Source of the DNA: JAYVJH01 sp043777595
GTDB taxonomy: Bacteria > Bacteroidota > Bacteroidia > Cytophagales > Spirosomataceae
Length of the DNA: 22,164 bases
NCBI GenBank assembly: GCA_043777595.1
Contig: JAYWHT010000006.1
Coordinates: 1 to 22,164, forward strand
Reading direction: 5' to 3'
In this document: positions 19,172-22,164 of the stretch, in pieces
Layout: every line of letters starts with the position of its first letter
How positions within the stretch are numbered: the stretch's first letter is position 1
Program-made: the position numbers and the translations under genes
The notes under the pieces: generated by a model
What the model was told of the DNA's origin: nothing
Seen by the model: only the letters and a program-made list of their open reading frames with translations
The model's database searches: none

Positions 19172-19917
19172 TGAACAGAATTCTTAACTACAAATTTCAA
19201 GAAAAAGACGAACAAGACTATAAGTTTGTCCCCAAGGTAGCCATCGGCGATTTGCCCCTCAAAACCAATTTGAGCGGCTATATACCCCAAATCTACGACC
19301 AGCTAACCATTGGCTCATGCACAGGCAATGCGACCGCCTACGCACTCACCATTCGGCGGGCAATCGAAAAACTACCCTACATCAACCCGTCCAGGCTTTG
19401 GCTCTACCTAAAAGCCAGAGAACTCGCCGACAGCATCGCCACCGACTCAGGCGCAACCATCAGAGACGTAATCAAAGCCACATCAAAATTTGGCTACCCT
19501 ACCGAAAAACAATGGCCCTACAACATCGCCCAGTTTACGGCGCAGCCCCCTGCAAAAGTAGCCCAAGCCGCCATCAAAAACATAGTCAAACGCTACGAAG
19601 CTGTAGGCCAAGACCCAGTTTCCATCAAAGCCTGCCTTGCCGAAGGCTACCCAGTAGTGTTGGGTATTCTTGTTTTTGAGTCTTTTATGAGCGTCAAGAC
19701 CGCCGCCACGGGCATCGTACCCATGCCCAAGCGAGGCGAAGCCAACAACGGCGGCCACGCCTTAGTCATCGTAGGCCACGACAGCATGGCCAAGCAATAC
19801 CTATTAGTCAACTCATGGGGCGACCAATGGGGAGACAAAGGCTACGCCCGAATCCCCGAAGACTACATTCACAACCCCAAACTAACCGCAGATTTATGGA
19901 GAATAATTACAGTGTAA
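19171..19917 (+). CDS. Papain-like (C1 family) cysteine protease
   Basis: This 248-residue protein has the papain catalytic set: Gln44 in YDQLTIGSC for the oxyanion hole, Cys50 as nucleophile, His196 in GGHALVIVGHD and Asn214 in LLVNSWGDQWGDKGYARIP. The spacing is normal for C1 peptidases and the fold looks complete. There is no signal peptide and no long inhibitory propeptide (only about 40 residues precede the active site), so it should act in the cytoplasm as made. Its ATG overlaps the methyltransferase stop, making it the last gene of the operon. Cytoplasmic papain-like proteases in mobile elements may cut host regulators or process element proteins. That role is an inference, as no substrate is apparent. 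Confidence 0.9.
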   Translation: MNRILNYKFQEKDEQDYKFVPKVAIGDLPLKTNLSGYIPQIYDQLTIGSCTGNATAYALTIRRAIEKLPYINPSRLWLYLKARELADSIATDSGATIRDVIKATSKFGYPTEKQWPYNIAQFTAQPPAKVAQAAIKNIVKRYEAVGQDPVSIKACLAEGYPVVLGILVFESFMSVKTAATGIVPMPKRGEANNGGHALVIVGHDSMAKQYLLVNSWGDQWGDKGYARIPEDYIHNPKLTADLWRIITV

Positions 19918-19992
19918 GGCACGATAATTAAATTAAGTTATATTTTAAAATAATTATATTTTAATTTAATATTAAAATATAATTTAATATAA

Positions 19993-20023
19993 TTTGTTTT
20001 CAATATAATTTGTATTATATTTG
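19993..20023 (+). promoter_or_regulatory. Promoter of the 20055 gene, with an operator-like half site
   Basis: TTTG at 19993-19996 and TATATTTG at 20016-20023 are 19 nt apart, a consensus Bacteroidota promoter in a very AT-rich gap (19918-20054). The bases from 20021 read TTGTGCA, the exact complement of the TGCACAA operator word, and overlap the -7 box as the operator does at 12958. This promoter may therefore be under the same repressor. Confidence 0.7.
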
Positions 20024-20054
20024 TGCATCAATAAACAATTAAACTTATTTAAAA

Positions 20055-20783
20055 ATGAGAACAATAGACGGAGTACAGTACATATCGGCCAAAGAATACG
20101 CCGATATGATGAATCTAACTGCGGGCAGAGTCTCACAGCTCAAATCAGAATTGCCTTTTGTGAAATTTGAGGAATTTGGCATTGAGCTCATCAACTTCGA
20201 TTTGTTGAGCATCACGCAAGCTGACAAAGCCTTGTCGCAGGCTAAATTCCAAACCACCACGCCTATTCATACCCTTTCTTATAAAGATTTAGGCAACTAT
20301 TTCGGCAACTTTGTCATGGATTTGGTAACCTTCAGAGGCTCAGCAGATGTGCTAATAGGCGAACTACAAGCCAAAAACACTGAGCTACTTCAAGAATTAG
20401 AAGCCTGCGAAGCCGAAAAACACATTTTATCGAAGCAAGTCATAAATATAGAGGCACACGTCAAACACGTAACCGAAGCCTTCCACATGCAAGTCAGCGA
20501 AAATGCGGCCCTGAATGAAGAGTTTGAAAAGTCAAACATAGTAAACGAAGAGTTAAACCTACAATTTGACACCCTTTCCGCAGAGTATCAAAACCTCAGA
20601 ACTATCTCTAACGAAGGCAAACACCAGCTTGAAATCAAGATTGTCGAAAACAAAAACTTGGCCTCCGAAAACGAAAACTTGAAAGCTCGTTTAGCACAAA
20701 TGGGGCTATCGGCCAAAAACGAGTTAGATTTCAGACAAGAGTTTAATGAGTTCAAAACTTTGATGATGCAAAAAATCAAATGA
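20055..20783 (+). CDS. KfrA-like protein: N-terminal DNA-binding helix, long coiled coil
   Basis: This 242-residue protein starts with a helix-turn-helix-like stretch (YISAKEYADMMNLTAGRVSQLKSELPFVKF, residues 9-38), in the style of MerR or excisionase folds. From about residue 105 to 225 it is a long coiled coil (ELQAKNTELLQELEACEAEKHIL, NENLKARLAQ). The same plan is found in KfrA-type proteins of plasmids and in some phage proteins that organise DNA or regulate their own promoter. I recognise the plan rather than close homology. It has its own promoter at 19993-20023, with an AT-rich region before it that could be its binding region. Confidence 0.8.
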   Translation: MRTIDGVQYISAKEYADMMNLTAGRVSQLKSELPFVKFEEFGIELINFDLLSITQADKALSQAKFQTTTPIHTLSYKDLGNYFGNFVMDLVTFRGSADVLIGELQAKNTELLQELEACEAEKHILSKQVINIEAHVKHVTEAFHMQVSENAALNEEFEKSNIVNEELNLQFDTLSAEYQNLRTISNEGKHQLEIKIVENKNLASENENLKARLAQMGLSAKNELDFRQEFNEFKTLMMQKIK

Positions 20784-20817
20784 ACAGGGACTAATCAGAG
20801 ATAACCCCAACAAATAT

Positions 20818-21165
20818 ATGAAACCAAACACAAAAATCCAGCATTCAAAAGACTTTGGGGTAAACCCGCCTTGTACTGTTCAAATAAAAAAAGATTACAA
20901 AGAATACCCACGGGGTGAACCTTATGTATCAATGATGATAGAGCAAGATAATAATATTAGTTTTGCAGAATTTTCGATTAGCGGTTTAAAAAACACGCTC
21001 CAGAAAGTTGGATACGATATCATATCAAAAAAAGACTTAGACATACTTATCACTACTCTCAACAAGACCCAAGATTTAGTTGTTCACTTACGAAATAATG
21101 GGGTAGAGCAATTAGAGACTACAGAAATTTTTAAATTTTTAGGCTTAAACAAATACGGCGTATGA
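20818..21165 (+). CDS. Unknown protein
   Basis: This 115-residue soluble protein has no recognised domain. The middle part (EQDNNISFAEFSISGLKNTLQKVGYDIISKKDLDILITTLNKTQ) is mixed alpha/beta, and the end (RNNGVEQLETTEIFKFLGLNKYGV) is helical. It starts 34 nt after the coiled-coil gene and its stop overlaps the next start (ATGA), so the three genes are probably one transcript. Confidence 0.75.
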   Translation: MKPNTKIQHSKDFGVNPPCTVQIKKDYKEYPRGEPYVSMMIEQDNNISFAEFSISGLKNTLQKVGYDIISKKDLDILITTLNKTQDLVVHLRNNGVEQLETTEIFKFLGLNKYGV

Positions 21166-21767
21166 AAAATAATCTGACCCACCGCGAAATTTTTATCAAA
21201 GAAACGCTGTGCCGTTTTCGTGAAAATTACAAGATAATAGAAGAGATAGATAGGTTAGAATCCCGTAAAAAATATTTTACGGGCTACTATACTTATCACG
21301 AGCCTAATGATATAGAGACGTGTTATAATAACTTTGTAGATGATTACAACAATATTTGCGACAACGAAATTAAAAGGATTTTAAATCTGAAATTCACAAA
21401 TATCGAGTCATACCAAAAGTATAATGAAATTATTGACAAAATTAGAAAAATGAAAATAAAAACGGTAGAGATTCTGAGAGTTTCGTTGCCAGACATTAAT
21501 ATAGTCGTAGGAATTTCAGCAGACGATAGCGACATAAAAGACACCTTAACCGCCATTGTTAATCAATACCGAGGACATCTCTATCCAGCTGTAATAAACA
21601 AGCAGATTGTTCTTTTAGAAAAATTAGCGTTTGAAACTTTAACTGGAATTTTCGATTCGGCAAAATCTTCTCAAAATGCGAACCCGTCCGTTAATCTGAG
21701 TATAATCAAACAGTTTCTTGGAAAAATAAACGAGGAAATCAATAAAATACAGGTCTCAGCGACCTAA
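21162..21767 (+). CDS. Unknown helical protein
   Basis: This 201-residue, Lys/Glu/Asn-rich protein is predicted largely helical (FIKETLCRFRENYKIIEEIDRLESRKKYF, NQYRGHLYPAVINKQIVLLEKLAFETLTGIF). It has no membrane segment, cysteine cluster or catalytic motif that I recognise. It is coupled to the preceding gene by ATGA. Base composition is more AT-rich than the 13040-19917 operon, as for its neighbours at 20818 and 21863. Confidence 0.75.
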   Translation: MKNNLTHREIFIKETLCRFRENYKIIEEIDRLESRKKYFTGYYTYHEPNDIETCYNNFVDDYNNICDNEIKRILNLKFTNIESYQKYNEIIDKIRKMKIKTVEILRVSLPDINIVVGISADDSDIKDTLTAIVNQYRGHLYPAVINKQIVLLEKLAFETLTGIFDSAKSSQNANPSVNLSIIKQFLGKINEEINKIQVSAT

Positions 21768-21781
21768 AACAACTCATTTTC

Positions 21782-21846
21782 GCCTTTGTCGGTGTTATCA
21801 CCAACAAACTACCACCTGAGTTGTCGGTGAGAACACCAACAAAGGC
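21782..21846. repeat. Two tandem TTGTCGGTG palindromes nested in one large inverted repeat
   Basis: TTGTCGGTG-TTAT-CACCAACAA (21787-21808) and TTGTCGGTG-AGAA-CACCAACAA (21821-21842) are two direct copies of the same imperfect palindrome with different 4-nt loops. Together they also form a longer inverted repeat: GCCTTTGT/ACAAAGGC, GGTGTT/AACACC and TCACC/GGTGA stack with single mismatches. The word TTGTCGGTGTT occurs again at 22131-22141. This may be a REP-like chromosomal repeat or a terminator of the 20055-21767 genes, though no long T-run follows. Confidence 0.8.
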
Positions 21847-21862
21847 ATAAAAAAGTAAATAT

Positions 21863-22057
21863 ATGAAAAAGAAAATAGGTATCGCTTTATTCGCAATTTG
21901 GGTTTTGGCTTTGATTGTTTTGTCGTGGTTTTACTTAGACAATTCATTAGCATTTGCAGCTATTTACTCTTTTGTTTTGATTCCAATTTTGAGTTTGTAC
22001 CTCGTGTCCACAAGCCGTGAAAATACCGAAGATAATAAAACCTCGTTGTCTGAGTAG
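21863..22057 (+). CDS. Small two-helix membrane protein
   Basis: This 64-residue protein has two membrane helices (IGIALFAIWVLALIVLSWFYL at about 5-25 and LAFAAIYSFVLIPILSLYLV at about 29-48), a basic MKKK start and a polar tail. Both termini should lie in the cytoplasm. A holin would have this general size and layout, but nothing specific supports that. It follows the TTGTCGGTG palindromes and ends before a non-coding stretch to the window edge. Confidence 0.7.
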   Translation: MKKKIGIALFAIWVLALIVLSWFYLDNSLAFAAIYSFVLIPILSLYLVSTSRENTEDNKTSLSE

Positions 22058-22083
22058 TGTTCACCTAACGAAAAGGTATTGTG

Positions 22084-22130
22084 GCAGTAGCTGATTTCAA
22101 GGCTCAAATGTTGGGTTAAGGCTCTACTGC
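22084..22130. other. Inverted repeat near the window end
   Basis: GCAGTAG (22084-22090) pairs with CTACTGC (22124-22130) around a 33-nt loop that contains two GGCT words. It is directly followed by TTGTCGGTGTT, the same word as in the palindromes at 21787. The remaining bases to 22164 show no start codon with a credible frame. The structure is probably cut by the window edge. Confidence 0.4.
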
Positions 22131-22164
22131 TTGTCGGTGTTCTAAGGCTCGGATTACTTCCGTC

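Overview
The window looks like a Bacteroidota chromosome, probably from the Cytophagales. Three things point there. Promoters have the Bacteroidota form (TTTG, 18-20 nt gap, TATATTTG). The genes include Bacteroidota-type families: a Smr protein with a DUF2027-like N-terminus, small helix-hairpin-helix membrane proteins, and a DUF5618-like protein. Cas9 and the 46-bp repeat are of the Bacteroidota II-C kind. I cannot name a genus from the sequence alone.

Region 1 (1-7642) is a complete type II-C CRISPR-Cas locus. The array (84-1770) has 19 identical 46-bp repeats, two repeats with internal insertions, half-repeats at both ends and about 21 spacers. cas2, cas1 and cas9 lie on the minus strand, and a small DUF5618-like gene on the plus strand splits cas1 from cas9. 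A tracrRNA gene (about 7567-7642) runs divergently from cas9; its anti-repeat pairs with the 5' part of the repeat. The array repeat carries a complete Bacteroidota promoter, so each crRNA can probably be started individually. The array and the cas genes converge on a bidirectional terminator at 1834-1873.

Region 2 (7672-11674) is ordinary chromosome on the minus strand: a Smr/MutS2-like protein, an operon of an OmpA-family protein with two paralogous helix-hairpin-helix membrane proteins, and the 16S rRNA methyltransferase RsmE, followed by strong terminators.

Region 3 (about 11780 to the end) is an accessory element, most likely a prophage or related integrated element; no integrase or structural gene is in view. 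A leftward pair (Xre-type repressor plus a one-helix membrane protein) faces a rightward operon across a control region with four TGCACAA-type repeats exactly 11 bp apart. The operon (13040-19917) is very tightly packed, with many ATGA overlaps. It encodes several one-helix microproteins, zinc-finger and zinc-ribbon proteins, an HU-like protein, a likely replication or DNA-binding protein, a short cytosine-5 DNA methyltransferase with a second family-like reading frame nested inside it, and a papain-like cysteine protease. Its only long non-coding stretch (15761-16171) contains two tRNA-like folds and a terminator-like hairpin. A second promoter (19993-20023) drives a KfrA-like coiled-coil protein and further unknown genes.

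The observations most worth following are the repeat-embedded promoters together with the half-repeat junction seen in the odd repeats, the nested frame in the methyltransferase gene, the tRNA-like non-coding region, and the helically phased operator.
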